NCBI RefSeq assembly: GCF_016862315.1
Contig: NZ_BOMS01000016.1
Span: forward strand, 1 to 60,005
Source of the DNA: Actinoplanes palleronii
GTDB lineage: Bacteria; Actinomycetota; Actinomycetes; Mycobacteriales; Micromonosporaceae
DNA: 60,005 bases
Direction: 5' to 3'
This document shows, one piece after another, positions 7,427 through 15,637 of this stretch. Positions within the stretch are counted from its first letter, which is position 1; the number at the start of each line of letters is the position of its first letter. The notes beneath the pieces are model-generated. The model saw nothing but the letters and a program-made list of their open reading frames with translations, was not told the DNA's origin and ran no database searches. The translations under genes were made by a program, and so were the position numbers.

Positions 7427-8983
7427 ATGGCGGATCTTTTCGAGGAGTACCGCCTCGGCCCCGGCTGGGACGAGATGTTCGCCGAGCTCGGCGTGCCCAG
7501 AGCGAGCTACGAGGCGCTGCACGCGACCCTGCAACCCCTGTCCAGCGCGGAACTCGGCGTGCGCGCCGAGGTGCTGGCCCGGGCGTTCCTGGACCAGGGC
7601 ATCACGTTCGCGCTGAAAGGGGTCGAACGGCCGTTCCCGCTGGACATCGTGCCGCGGATCATCGCGGCCGCCGAGTGGCGCGGCGTCGAGGTGGGCGTGG
7701 CCCAGCGGATCCGGGCCCTGGAGGCGTTCCTGGCCGACGTGTACGGCGCCGGCCAGGTGCTCGCCGACGGCGTGGTACCCCGGCGGATCATCGCGACCAG
7801 CGCGCACTACCTGCGCGCGGCCGCCGGGATCACCCCGCCGAACGGGGTGCGGGTGCACGTCGCCGGGGTCGACCTGATCCGCGACGAGCAGGGCACCTTC
7901 CGGGTGCTGGAGGACAACGTCCGGATCCCGTCCGGTGTCAGCTACGTGATGGAGAACCGCCGGGCGATGGCACAGGTGCTGCCCGAGGTGTTCGCGGCGA
8001 CCCGGATCCTGCCGGTCGAGTCGTACCCGGCGATGCTGCTGACGGCGCTGCGCGCGGCGGCGCCGGCCGGGATCAGCGACCCGGCCGTGGTGGTGCTCAG
8101 CCCCGGCGTCTACAACTCGGCGTACTTCGAGCACGCGATGATCGCCCGGGAGATGGGCGTCGAGCTGGTCGAGGGCCGTGACCTGGTCTGCGTGGGCAAC
8201 GCGGTGGCGATGCGCACCACGGCCGGCGAGCAGCGGGTCGACGTGATCTACCGGCGGATCGACGACGACTTCCTCGACCCGGTGCACTTCCGCGCCGACT
8301 CGGTGATCGGGGTGGCCGGGCTGCTGAACGCGGCCCGGGCCGGCCGGGTCACCATCGCCAACGCGGTCGGCAACGGGGTGGCCGACGACAAGCTCCTCTA
8401 CACGTACGTGCCGGAGCTGATCCGGTACTACCTGAACGAGGAACCGCTGCTGCCGAACGTGGACACCTACCGGCTGGACGAGCCGGGCGTGCTGGAACAC
8501 GTCCTGGACCGGCTGGACGAGCTGGTGCTCAAGCCGGTCGACGGGGCCGGTGGCGCGGGCATCGTGATCGGGTCGCAGGCGATGCGGCACGAGCTCGACG
8601 CCGTACGGGAAAAGATCGTTGCCAACCCCCGCGGGTGGATCGCCCAGCGCGAGGTGAAGCTCTCGATGGTGCCCACCCTGATCGGTGACCGGCTCCGCGG
8701 CCGGCACGTCGACCTGCGGCCGTTCGCGGTCAACGACGGCGAGAAGATCTGGGTGCTGCCCGGCGGGCTGACCCGGGTCGCGCTGCCGGAGGGCGAACTG
8801 GTGGTCAATTCCAGTCAGGGCGGCGGTTCCAAGGACACCTGGGTGCTGGCCTCGCCGACCTCGCCGGTCGGTGAGCCGGTGCCGATCCCGGTGGCCGGCC
8901 CGGTCCCGTCGGCGCCGGCCGCCCCGCCCGACCCCGGACCGGGCCAGGCCCCGGCCGAGGAACAGCAACAGCAGCAGCAATGA
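7427..8983 (+). CDS. Circularly permuted ATP-grasp type 2 protein
   Basis: A 518-residue protein of the circularly permuted ATP-grasp group (DUF404/DUF407). Recognisable blocks are the N-terminal ALKGVERPFPLDIVPR, the RVLEDNVRIPSGVSYVMENR segment, VIYRRIDDDFLDP, and the ATP-binding VLKPVDGAGGAGIVIG near residue 370. ATP-grasp enzymes form amide bonds; the substrate of this branch is unknown, and comparative genomics links it with the alpha-E and transglutaminase proteins that follow here. The C-terminus is Pro/Ala-rich and ends in a run of Gln codons. The next gene begins 13 bases later, so this opens a four-frame operon. Confidence 0.88.
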   Translation: MADLFEEYRLGPGWDEMFAELGVPRASYEALHATLQPLSSAELGVRAEVLARAFLDQGITFALKGVERPFPLDIVPRIIAAAEWRGVEVGVAQRIRALEAFLADVYGAGQVLADGVVPRRIIATSAHYLRAAAGITPPNGVRVHVAGVDLIRDEQGTFRVLEDNVRIPSGVSYVMENRRAMAQVLPEVFAATRILPVESYPAMLLTALRAAAPAGISDPAVVVLSPGVYNSAYFEHAMIAREMGVELVEGRDLVCVGNAVAMRTTAGEQRVDVIYRRIDDDFLDPVHFRADSVIGVAGLLNAARAGRVTIANAVGNGVADDKLLYTYVPELIRYYLNEEPLLPNVDTYRLDEPGVLEHVLDRLDELVLKPVDGAGGAGIVIGSQAMRHELDAVREKIVANPRGWIAQREVKLSMVPTLIGDRLRGRHVDLRPFAVNDGEKIWVLPGGLTRVALPEGELVVNSSQGGGSKDTWVLASPTSPVGEPVPIPVAGPVPSAPAAPPDPGPGQAPAEEQQQQQQ

Positions 8984-8996
8984 GGGACGGTGTGCC

Positions 8997-9935
8997 GTGT
9001 TGAGCCGCATCGCTGAATCGCTCTACTGGATCGGCCGTTACGTGGAACGGGCCGAGGACACCGCCCGGATCCTCGACGTGCACCTGCAGCGGATCCTGGC
9101 CGACCCGTGGACCAGTGAGGACGCCGCCTGCCGCTCGCTGCTCGGCGTGATGGGCAAGCCGGTCGAGGACGGCCCGTTCACGTCCGGTCAGGTCATCGAG
9201 GTGCTCGGCCTGGACCAGCGCAGCCCGAGCTCGGTGGTCGGCGCGCTGGCCGCCGCCCGGGAGAACGCCCGCGGCTGCCGGGAGATCATCTCGTCGGACG
9301 TCTGGGAGTGCCTGAACGCGACGTACCACGGCCTGGCCCGGGCACCCCGGCAGGTCGAGTCGCAGGGTGTGCACGCGTTCTTCCGCTGGGTGCGCGACCG
9401 CAGCGCGGTGATGGCCGGGCTCACCGACGCCACCATGAGCCGCGACGAGGGCTGGCTGTTCCTGGTGCTGGGCCGCAACATCGAGCGGGTCGACATGACC
9501 GCGCGGCTGCTGCGCACCCACGAACGGGCCGGCGGCAGCATCCCCAGCTGGCTGACCCTGTTGCGGTCCAGCGGGGCCTGGGAGACCTTCTTGCGTACGT
9601 ATCGGGGCGCGCTCGACGACCGCCACGCCGCGGAGTTCCTGCTGCTCGACCGGCTCTTCCCGCGCTCGGTCTTCGCCGCCCTGACCGTGGCCGAGAGCTG
9701 CCTGACCGACCTGGAGCCGGACCCGGGCCGGGCCGGGGTGGCCACCGACGCGCAGCGGATCGTCGGGCGGGCCCGCACCGGGCTGGAGTTCCGCGGCCCG
9801 GACGATCTGATCAACGACCTGGGCCCGGTCCTGGCCGGCCTGGAGAAGACGTGTTCGCAGGTGAACGACGCGGTGTCGCGCCGCTACTTCCGCCAGACGT
9901 CGGCGGTCAACTGGAGTTCGGGAGCCCTGGCATGA
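8997..9935 (+). CDS. Alpha-E domain protein (DUF403)
   Basis: A 312-residue, mainly helical protein. The start MLSRIAESLYWIGRYVERAE is the family signature and fixes the initiation codon at the GTG at 8997, although the frame is open further upstream inside the ATP-grasp gene. Other conserved stretches are ENARGCREIISSDVWECLN and FLVLGRNIERVDMTARLL. Alpha-E proteins almost always accompany the permuted ATP-grasp and a transglutaminase-like protease, as here; the biochemical role is unresolved, with peptide tagging or amide synthesis proposed. Its stop overlaps the start of a small downstream frame as ATGA. Confidence 0.88.
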   Translation: MLSRIAESLYWIGRYVERAEDTARILDVHLQRILADPWTSEDAACRSLLGVMGKPVEDGPFTSGQVIEVLGLDQRSPSSVVGALAAARENARGCREIISSDVWECLNATYHGLARAPRQVESQGVHAFFRWVRDRSAVMAGLTDATMSRDEGWLFLVLGRNIERVDMTARLLRTHERAGGSIPSWLTLLRSSGAWETFLRTYRGALDDRHAAEFLLLDRLFPRSVFAALTVAESCLTDLEPDPGRAGVATDAQRIVGRARTGLEFRGPDDLINDLGPVLAGLEKTCSQVNDAVSRRYFRQTSAVNWSSGALA

Positions 9936-10024
9936 CCGACTGCACCGAGCGGCACCCACCCGCACCGAACATCGATACCTCTGGCGAGGGCCAGAAGGGC
10001 ATGCCGAAGGCAGGCACAGCGTGA
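9932..10024 (+). CDS. Candidate 30-residue microprotein, translationally coupled on both sides
   Basis: The ATG at 9932 overlaps the alpha-E stop as ATGA, and the TGA at 10022 overlaps the GTG of the transglutaminase as GTGA, so this frame fills the gap between the two genes exactly. GGAG lies about eight bases before the ATG. The product is hydrophilic, with one Cys near the start and several Pro and Gly, and has no membrane segment. I do not recognise it. It may be a real small protein, or only a device that passes ribosomes from one gene to the next. Confidence 0.45.
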   Translation: MTDCTERHPPAPNIDTSGEGQKGMPKAGTA

Positions 10025-10869
10025 CTTCTTTGGTGGACAGCTGGCGGCTGAAAGTTCAGCACAAGAGCGGTTTTGAGTACGCCGGGACGGTCACGTCGTC
10101 GTACAACGAGGCCCGGATGTGGCCCCGCAACGACGCCCGCCAGGCGGTGCTGGACGCGAAGATCGAGGTCTGGCCGCCGGCCCGCACCTACCAGTACGAG
10201 GACTACTGGGGCACCGTCGTCACCGCCTTCGACGTGCACGCCGGGCACGACAAGCTCACCGTGACCGCGTCCTCGACGGTGGAGACCCTGCCACCCGGCG
10301 ACCTGCTCAGCGGCGGCCTCGACTGGGGCTTCGACACCGACCGCTGGTACGAGTTCCTGCTGCCCACCCGGCGCACCCGCCTGAACGACGAGCTCACCGC
10401 GATCGTGGCCGAGCTGCGCGCCCGGCACGACAACCCGCAGGACGCGGCCATGGCGGTCTGCGAGTTCGTCCGCTCCGAGGTCGCGTACGTGCCCGGCGCC
10501 ACCGGGGTGCAGAGCGACGCCCTGCACGCCTGGGAACAGCGCAAGGGCGTCTGCCAGGACCTCAGCCACCTGGCCGCCGGGATGCTCCGGGCGCTCGGCC
10601 TGCCGGCCCGGTACGTCTCCGGATACCTGCACCCGAAACCGTCCGCGGAGATCGGCGAGAGCGTGGTCGGGCAGAGCCATGCCTGGGTGGAGTGGTGGGC
10701 CGGGCGCTGGACGTCGTACGACCCGACGAACGGGGTGCCGATCGGGCACCGGCACGTGCTGGTCGGCCGCGGCCGGGAGTACGGCGACGTGCCGCCGCTC
10801 AAGGGCATCTACGCCGGCCCGAAGAGCACCGGCCAGGGCGTGGAGGTGACGATCACCCGGCTCCGATGA
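10021..10869 (+). CDS. Transglutaminase-like cysteine protease family protein
   Basis: A 282-residue protein with an N-terminal beta-rich bacterial transglutaminase-associated domain (about 1-110) and a C-terminal transglutaminase-like core. The catalytic Cys lies in RKGVCQDLSHLAAGMLRALG, the His in GQSHAWVEWW, and the Asp in the following TSYDPTN. Bacterial members of this clan are mostly peptidases. Position behind the ATP-grasp and alpha-E genes fits the conserved three-gene set, in which one enzyme probably makes, and this one cuts, an amide linkage. There is no signal peptide, so it is cytoplasmic. The GTG start overlaps the preceding small frame. Confidence 0.87.
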   Translation: MTSLVDSWRLKVQHKSGFEYAGTVTSSYNEARMWPRNDARQAVLDAKIEVWPPARTYQYEDYWGTVVTAFDVHAGHDKLTVTASSTVETLPPGDLLSGGLDWGFDTDRWYEFLLPTRRTRLNDELTAIVAELRARHDNPQDAAMAVCEFVRSEVAYVPGATGVQSDALHAWEQRKGVCQDLSHLAAGMLRALGLPARYVSGYLHPKPSAEIGESVVGQSHAWVEWWAGRWTSYDPTNGVPIGHRHVLVGRGREYGDVPPLKGIYAGPKSTGQGVEVTITRLR

Positions 10870-10902
10870 CATATCTTGTCGTTGCCTAGTTATTGTTCTC
10901 GG

Positions 10903-11538
10903 ATGAGTAGGCCGAGTTATCACCACGGTGACCTGCGCCGGGCCCTGCTGACCGCGGCAGCCGAGGCGATCACCGAGTCCGGGGTGACCGCGCTCAGCAT
11001 GCGCGACCTGGCCCGCCGGGCCGGGGTGTCGCACGCCGCGCCCAGCCACCACTTCACCGACAAGGCCGGGCTGCTCACCGCGCTCGCCACCGACGGCTTC
11101 GAACAGCTGACCAAGGCCCTGGCGACCTCCCGGCTGGCCAGCAACAGCCTGCTCGAGCTGGGCGTGACGTACCTGCGGTTCGCGCTGGCCCACCGGGCCC
11201 AGTTCGAGGTGATGTTCCGGACCGACCTCTACCACGCCGAGGACCCGGAGCTGCTCGCCGCGCGACGCCAGGCCGCCGACGCGCTCTACGCCGGGATGAC
11301 CGACCTGCCGGACGCCCCGCTGGCCGGCCCGACCGCGGCCAGCCCGGCGCGCCCGGCCCGGGAGGGCACGTCGGAGCTGGTGCCGGACGAGGTGCGGGAG
11401 GTGGGGCTGGCCGCGTGGTCGATGGTGCACGGGTTCGCGACGTTGTGGCTGAGCGGGGCGTTCCCGGAGAGCGCGCACGAGGACCCGGTGGAGGCGGCTC
11501 GGCGGATCTTGTCGCGGGTGCGGCAGATGGGGCTGTAG
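10903..11538 (+). CDS. TetR family transcriptional regulator
   Basis: A 211-residue regulator. Residues 1-50 are the DNA-binding domain: YHHGDLRRALLTAAAEAI, then SMRDLARRAGVSHAAPSHHF as the helix-turn-helix and recognition helix. The C-terminal part contains FALAHRAQFEVMFR and a WSMVHGFATLWLSG segment like the ligand domains of the TetR_C_33/WHG type. TATTGT at 10891-10896 stands six bases before the ATG, so the mRNA is probably leaderless. It lies 33 bases behind the transglutaminase gene on the same strand and could regulate that operon, but no operator is obvious. Confidence 0.85.
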   Translation: MSRPSYHHGDLRRALLTAAAEAITESGVTALSMRDLARRAGVSHAAPSHHFTDKAGLLTALATDGFEQLTKALATSRLASNSLLELGVTYLRFALAHRAQFEVMFRTDLYHAEDPELLAARRQAADALYAGMTDLPDAPLAGPTAASPARPAREGTSELVPDEVREVGLAAWSMVHGFATLWLSGAFPESAHEDPVEAARRILSRVRQMGL

Positions 11539-11827
11539 CCGAGGGGTCGACCTGTCGGATTGCGGCCTGTTGTCGCCCGCCGAGGGGGTGGAACCGCGTC
11601 TGAGCGCGTGCTGCTATCGGCACCCGAGCCTGGCCGGCCGTTGGTTCCTGCCGGCATGCCGGCGCTGGATGGACCAGTGCTCCCATCGCGCCCGCGGCCG
11701 GAGGGAGTGCACGGGGTGCGTGCCGGGCCGGTCACGCCGCCGGGCCGCGGGCGGGTGATCATGCAAGCTGGGGGAACTCCACGATCGGCTTGGGCTGGGT
11801 AGGGGGAAGCGCACTCGGTGCGGCCCG
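11539..11827. other. Intergenic region, no gene seen
   Basis: No supported gene. The section 11635-11670 contains several GCCGGC words and inverted pieces, and 11752-11800 is a short lower-GC stretch. The repeats from 11828 onwards are listed separately. Confidence 0.4.
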
Positions 11828-11878
11828 GCTGGTGCTCAGGGGTGTCTCGGAGCCCTTGAGGCACCCCTGAGTACCAGC
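11828..11878. repeat. Long-hairpin repeat H, copy 1
   Basis: Arms GCTGGTGCTCAGGGGTG and CACCCCTGAGTACCAGC pair over 17 bases with one mismatch around a short loop holding a further TCGG / TTGA stem. Near-identical hairpins stand at 11890, 26090 and 47688. Confidence 0.85.
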
Positions 11879-11889
11879 TCAGATCGGTC

Positions 11890-11942
11890 GGCTGGCGCTG
11901 AGGGGTGTCTCGGAGGGCTCGAGGCACCCCTGAGCACCAGCC
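11890..11942. repeat. Long-hairpin repeat H, copy 2
   Basis: This second copy starts 11 bases after the first ends. Its arms are GGCTGGCGCTGAGGGGTG and CACCCCTGAGCACCAGCC. Two mismatches in the stem differ from those of copy 1, so the copies have drifted separately while the pairing was largely kept. Confidence 0.85.
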
Positions 11943-11979
11943 CACTCAAGATCGCCCGCAAGCCCGCCGACAACAGCCC

Positions 11980-12074
11980 GCCACTCCCTTGGGGGCGCCC
12001 CCGCAGACAGTCTGCCCGCAACAGCCCCCACCCGCCGGCCACCCTGTGGACACCCCGCGACTGTGGAAAACCCC
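11980..12074. repeat. Downstream repeat R with DnaA-box-like word, copy 1
   Basis: It contains TTGGGGGCGCCCCCGCAGAC, CAGTCTG, then CCCTGTGGACACCCCGCGAC and TGTGGAAAACCCC. The same series recurs at 23083-23171 and 32783-32872. It ends eight bases before the stop codon of the minus-strand carboxylase gene, that is, directly in its 3' region. TGTGGACAC at 12045 is one base off the complement of the actinomycete DnaA box TTGTCCACA. Confidence 0.75.
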
Positions 12075-12081
12075 ACCCCAC

Positions 12082-13833
12082 CTACTCGATCGTGCAGACC
12101 ACAGCCCCCGCGGTCACCGTCGCGCCGACCTCCAGCACCAGCCCGGACACCGTTCCCGCCTTGTGTGCCGGCAGCGGCTGCTCCATCTTCATCGCCTCGA
12201 CCACCACGATCACGTCGCCCTCGGCGACCTGGTCACCGTTCTGCGCGGCGACCTTCACGATGGTGCCCTGCATCGGTGCGGCCAGGCTGTCGCCGCTCGC
12301 CGTCGCCGCACCCGCGCCGCCTCGGGCCCGGCTCGACGAGGGGCGTTTCGGGGCGGGTGCTCCGGTCGTACCGGAAAGCAGGCTCTTGGGCAGGCGGACC
12401 TCGATGCGCCGGCCGCCGACCTCGACCACGACGGTCTCGCGTTCGGCGACCTCGTCGCCGGCCGGGGCCGGGATGCCGAACGGCGGCACCTCGTTCACCC
12501 ATTCGGTCTCGATCCACCGGGTGTGCACGGTGAACGGTTCGCTGGTGAACGCCGCGTCCCGGACCACCGCGCGATGGAACGGCAGCACGGTGGCGATGCC
12601 CTCGATGACCGTCTCGTCGAGCACCCGCCGGGACCGTTCCAGGGCCTGTTCCCGGGTCGCGCCGGTCACGATGATCTTGGCGAGCATCGAGTCGAAGTTG
12701 CCGCCGATCACACTGCCCGCCTCGACGCCGGCATCGACCCGCACGCCGGGCCCGGACGGCCAGGTCAGCGCGGTCACCTGGCCGGGCGCCGGCAGGAACC
12801 CGCGGCCCGCGTCCTCGCCGTTGATCCGGAACTCGATCGCGTGCCCGCGTGGCACCGGGTCCTCGGTGATCGCCAGCCGCTCACCGGCCGCGATCCGGAA
12901 CTGTTCCCGGACCAGGTCGATGCCGGTGGTCTCCTCGCTGACCGGGTGTTCCACCTGCAGCCGGGTGTTCACCTCCAGGAACGAGATCGTCCCGTCCTGC
13001 CCGACCAGGTACTCGACCGTGCCGGCGCCGTAGTACCCGGCTTCCTTGCAGATCGCCTTCGCGCTCTCGTGGATCTTCGCCCGCTGCTCGACGCTGAGGA
13101 ACGGCGCGGGCGCCTCCTCGACCAGCTTCTGGTGCCGGCGCTGCAGCGAGCAGTCGCGGGTGCCGACCACTACGACGGTGCCGTGCGTGTCAGCGATGAC
13201 CTGCGCCTCGACGTGCCGCGGCCGGTCCAGGTAGCGCTCGACGAAGCACTCGCCGCGCCCGAACGCCGCGACGGCCTCCCGGGTCGCGCTCTCGAACAGC
13301 GCCGGGATCTCCTCGATCGTCCGGGCCACCTTCAACCCCCGGCCGCCCCCGCCGAACGCCGCCTTGATCGCCACCGGCAGTCCGTGCTGCTCGGCGAACG
13401 CCACGATCTCGCTCGCGTCCGCCACCGGCTCCGACGTGCCGGGCACCAGCGGCGCGCCGGCTCGCTGCGCGATGTGGCGCGCGGTGACCTTGTCCCCCAG
13501 GTCGCGGATCGCCTGCGGGCTCGGCCCGATCCAGGTCAGACCATTTTCCTGTACGGCCTGAGCGAACTCGGCGTTCTCCGACAGGAAGCCGTACCCGGGG
13601 TGCACCGCGTCGGCCTGAGCCTTCGCCGCGACCGCGAGCAGCTTGTCGATCCGCAGGTACGTGTCGGCGGCGCTCTCGCCGTCAAGTGCGTAAGCCTCAT
13701 CGGCGAGCCGGGCGTGTGGCGCGTCACGATCACTGTCGGCGTAGACGGCGACGCTGGTGAGACCGGCGTCCTTGCAGGCCCGGATGACCCGGAGGGCGAT
13801 CTCGCCGCGGTTGGCGATCAATATCTTTCGCAC
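12082..13833 (-). CDS. accA: Acyl-CoA carboxylase alpha subunit (biotin carboxylase + biotin carrier)
   Basis: A 583-residue biotinylated alpha subunit. It starts with the biotin carboxylase signature [18 protein letters not shown], followed by [10 protein letters not shown], the ATP-grasp glycine loop [13 protein letters not shown] near residue 165, and [13 protein letters not shown] near residue 300. The C-terminal carrier domain holds [11 protein letters not shown], whose Lys is biotinylated by BirA. It carboxylates biotin with bicarbonate and ATP and hands CO2 to the beta subunit (pccB at 23183) to form malonyl- or methylmalonyl-CoA. The start is GTG at 13833 with TAGGCT six bases before it. 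Confidence 0.93.
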   Translation of the reverse strand: MRKILIANRGEIALRVIRACKDAGLTSVAVYADSDRDAPHARLADEAYALDGESAADTYLRIDKLLAVAAKAQADAVHPGYGFLSENAEFAQAVQENGLTWIGPSPQAIRDLGDKVTARHIAQRAGAPLVPGTSEPVADASEIVAFAEQHGLPVAIKAAFGGGGRGLKVARTIEEIPALFESATREAVAAFGRGECFVERYLDRPRHVEAQVIADTHGTVVVVGTRDCSLQRRHQKLVEEAPAPFLSVEQRAKIHESAKAICKEAGYYGAGTVEYLVGQDGTISFLEVNTRLQVEHPVSEETTGIDLVREQFRIAAGERLAITEDPVPRGHAIEFRINGEDAGRGFLPAPGQVTALTWPSGPGVRVDAGVEAGSVIGGNFDSMLAKIIVTGATREQALERSRRVLDETVIEGIATVLPFHRAVVRDAAFTSEPFTVHTRWIETEWVNEVPPFGIPAPAGDEVAERETVVVEVGGRRIEVRLPKSLLSGTTGAPAPKRPSSSRARGGAGAATASGDSLAAPMQGTIVKVAAQNGDQVAEGDVIVVVEAMKMEQPLPAHKAGTVSGLVLEVGATVTAGAVVCTIE

Positions 13834-13839
13834 GGCTAG

Positions 13840-13845
13840 AGCCTA
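13840..13845 (-). promoter_or_regulatory. -10 element TAGGCT of the carboxylase gene
   Basis: TAGGCT on the minus strand ends six bases before the GTG start at 13833, a leaderless arrangement. The 18-base minisatellite at 13962 lies about 115 bases upstream of it. Confidence 0.6.
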
Positions 13846-13961
13846 ACGGGAGTTCAGCCCAGCGTCGCTACTCTCCGAGCCCCGCTCACGTTTGCGGGTC
13901 GGGCTGCACGCCGGCACCGGTCGCCGGCCTGGGCACCAAGGTCAGCAGCACCACCCGGCCC

Positions 13962-14115
13962 AGCGTGGCGCTCATGCCCAGCGTGGCGCTCGTGCACGGC
14001 GTGGCGCTCATGCCCAGCGTGGCGTTCATGCACGGCGTGGCGCTCATGCCCAGCGTGGCGCTCGTGCCCAGCGTGGCGCTCGTGCCCAGCGTGGCGCTCG
14101 TGCCCAGCGTGGCGC
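13962..14115. repeat. 18-bp minisatellite, eight full units
   Basis: Eight tandem units of AGCGTGGCGCTCATGCCC, with small changes (CTC/TTC, ATG/GTG, CCC/CAC), run from 13962 to 14105, and a partial ninth follows. Because 18 is a multiple of three, several frames stay open, one minus-strand frame encoding GHERHA repeats. I consider these by-products of the repeat. The block lies upstream of the carboxylase gene. Confidence 0.9.
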
Positions 14116-14164
14116 CCGCGACGGTCCGCGTTCTCGGCTGTCCCGGCGCGCGTCCCGCCCATGG

Positions 14165-14280
14165 CTGGCTCTCACGGCCGTTATGGACCCGGATAAGGGC
14201 CGTCAGGCCCAGCCGACTGCCCCGGGCTGGTCCTCGCGGCCGTTATGGGTCCTGCTCAAGGGCCGTCAGGCCCAGCCGGA
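14165..14280. repeat. Dispersed repeat E2, two tandem copies
   Basis: Two copies are present, with the shared words CGGCCGTTATGG, AAGGGCCGTCAGGCCCAGCC and a leading GGCTGG(T/C)(C/T)CTC. The second copy (14222-14280) is the cleaner. AGGGCCGTCAGGCCC-like inverted words could form a small hairpin. Confidence 0.8.
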
Positions 14281-14289
14281 GGTCCCGTT

Positions 14290-14760
14290 ATGCCGCTCAG
14301 CCTATTTTGATCTTGGTGGGCCCTGCGGCTTCGGAGTGGTGTCCGATGTGTTCGGGTGCGGGTGGGTGGCGTTGTGGGCCGGGATGGGTCGGTCGCTAGG
14401 TGTTGCTGTGACGGTCGGCGTGGGTGGTCGATGCCGGTGGGGCGGCAGGAGCCCGCGCTCGGCGTTGAGGGGGCGGCTGGGGTCCGCGTTCGGCGCCGGC
14501 GGGGCGGTGGACGTCCGCGCTCGGTGTTGGAGGGGCGGCAAGGGTCCGCGTTCGGCGGTGGCGGGGCGGTGGGAGTCCGCGTTCGGTGTTGGAGGGGCGG
14601 TTGGGGTCCGCGGTGGGTCGGGTTCGGGGGGCGGTGTCGGTCCGCGGTCGGGTGGTGCGTGCGGCTACCGCCCCCAGGTGGGCGGCAGGCGCACGCGATC
14701 TGGCAGCGCGGACTCTCACCGCCCTACCCAGGAGCTACCGGCACGCCAACTCAAGCCACG
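14290..14760. repeat. Dispersed non-coding element E1, copy B (inverted)
   Basis: It starts with ATGCCGCTCAGCCTATTTTG plus ATC, exactly the complement of the right end of copy C. The GTCCGCG word returns every 31 bases at 14482, 14513, 14544, 14575 and 14606, followed by the inverted repeat CTACCGCCCCCA / GGTGGGCGG and CGCACGCGATCTGGCAGC. Order and orientation are therefore the reverse of copies A and C. E2 copies flank it on both sides. No protein-coding gene is supported here. Confidence 0.8.
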
Positions 14761-14777
14761 TGGCATTGGGAGGTCCC

Positions 14778-14836
14778 GGGCTGGTCCTGGCGGCCGTTAT
14801 GGGTCCTGCTCAAGGGCCGCCGTGCCCAGCCGGACT
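14778..14836. repeat. Dispersed repeat E2, right of E1 copy B
   Basis: CGGGCTGGTCCTGGCGGCCG, then TTATGGGTCCTGCTCAAGGG and CCCAGCCGGA. It is almost identical to the copy at 14222 apart from a changed CCGTCAGG/CCGCCGTG. It ends five bases before the stop codon of maf. Confidence 0.85.
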
Positions 14837-14840
14837 GGGG

Positions 14841-15455
14841 TCAGTGCCGCCAGAGCGTCGTGATCGGGATGTTCATCTGCGCGAGCAGGGTTCGCAGGAG
14901 CGGCAGGGACAGTCCGATCACGTTGCCGGGGTCGCCCTCGATCCGTTCGACGAACGCGCCGCCGCGCCCGTCGAGCGTGAAGGCCCCGGCCACCTGGAGC
15001 GGCTCACCGGAGGCGACGTAGGCCTCGATCTCCGCATCGGTCACGTCGGCGAAGTGCACCACGGTCGTACCGACGGCTTCCGCCTGCAGCCCGCTGACCA
15101 GCCCGGTCAGGTGATGCCCGGTGTGCAGCACGCCGGACTTGCCGCGCATCGCCATCCAGCGCTGTGCGGCTTCCCGGGCATCGGCCGGCTTCCCGAAGAT
15201 CTCTCCTTCGAAGGCGAGCACCGAGTCGCAGCCGAGCACCAGCGCCCCCGGATCCGCGGGCAGTTCAGCCGCCACGGTCCGCGCTTTCATCCGGGCCAGC
15301 GCGAGACTCAACGTGTACGCGTCCTCGGCCTCCACGACGCTCTCGTCCACACCGCTGACGATGATCTCGGCGTCGATCCCGGCCCCGGTGAGCAGCGCCC
15401 GCCGGGCAGGGCTGGCCGAGGCAAGAATCAGCCGGTACGCGTTGTCACTCTGCAC
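14841..15455 (-). CDS. maf: Maf family nucleotide pyrophosphatase
   Basis: A 204-residue Maf protein. LILASASPARRALLTGAG near the start is the phosphate-binding signature, VLGCDSVLAFEGEIFGKP carries the catalytic Asp, and VAGAFTLDGRGGAFVERIEG is the conserved C-terminal block. Maf enzymes hydrolyse non-canonical or modified nucleoside triphosphates to monophosphates. In actinomycetes maf is usually next to the acyl-CoA carboxylase genes, as here. The GTG at 15455 is chosen because it stands just before the signature and TAGTCT (15464-15469) lies eight bases upstream, which implies a leaderless mRNA. Confidence 0.9.
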   Translation of the reverse strand: MQSDNAYRLILASASPARRALLTGAGIDAEIIVSGVDESVVEAEDAYTLSLALARMKARTVAAELPADPGALVLGCDSVLAFEGEIFGKPADAREAAQRWMAMRGKSGVLHTGHHLTGLVSGLQAEAVGTTVVHFADVTDAEIEAYVASGEPLQVAGAFTLDGRGGAFVERIEGDPGNVIGLSLPLLRTLLAQMNIPITTLWRH

Positions 15456-15637
15456 GAAAAGTGAGACTACAAGCCTTGCCGGTACAAAAGTGCCCGCAAG
15501 CCCCATGTTCCATCGGGAAAGCTGACAAACCCCAATCCCGCCCCCGAACCCCCGCTCGGCGCACTCCCGCCGATCCCGCTCGCCGGGCACCAGGCCGCGC
15601 TCGCCGCCCCACGGGTGTCGACATCGGTCGCCACGGC

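Noticed and set aside
13854..14162. Minus-strand frame of 102 residues with GHERHA repeats upstream of accA, as a His-rich metal-binding protein.
   Set aside because: It exists because the 18-bp repeat keeps every frame open; there is no ribosome binding site or -10 at its start, and codon use shows no coding preference. Kept only as a note under the minisatellite.
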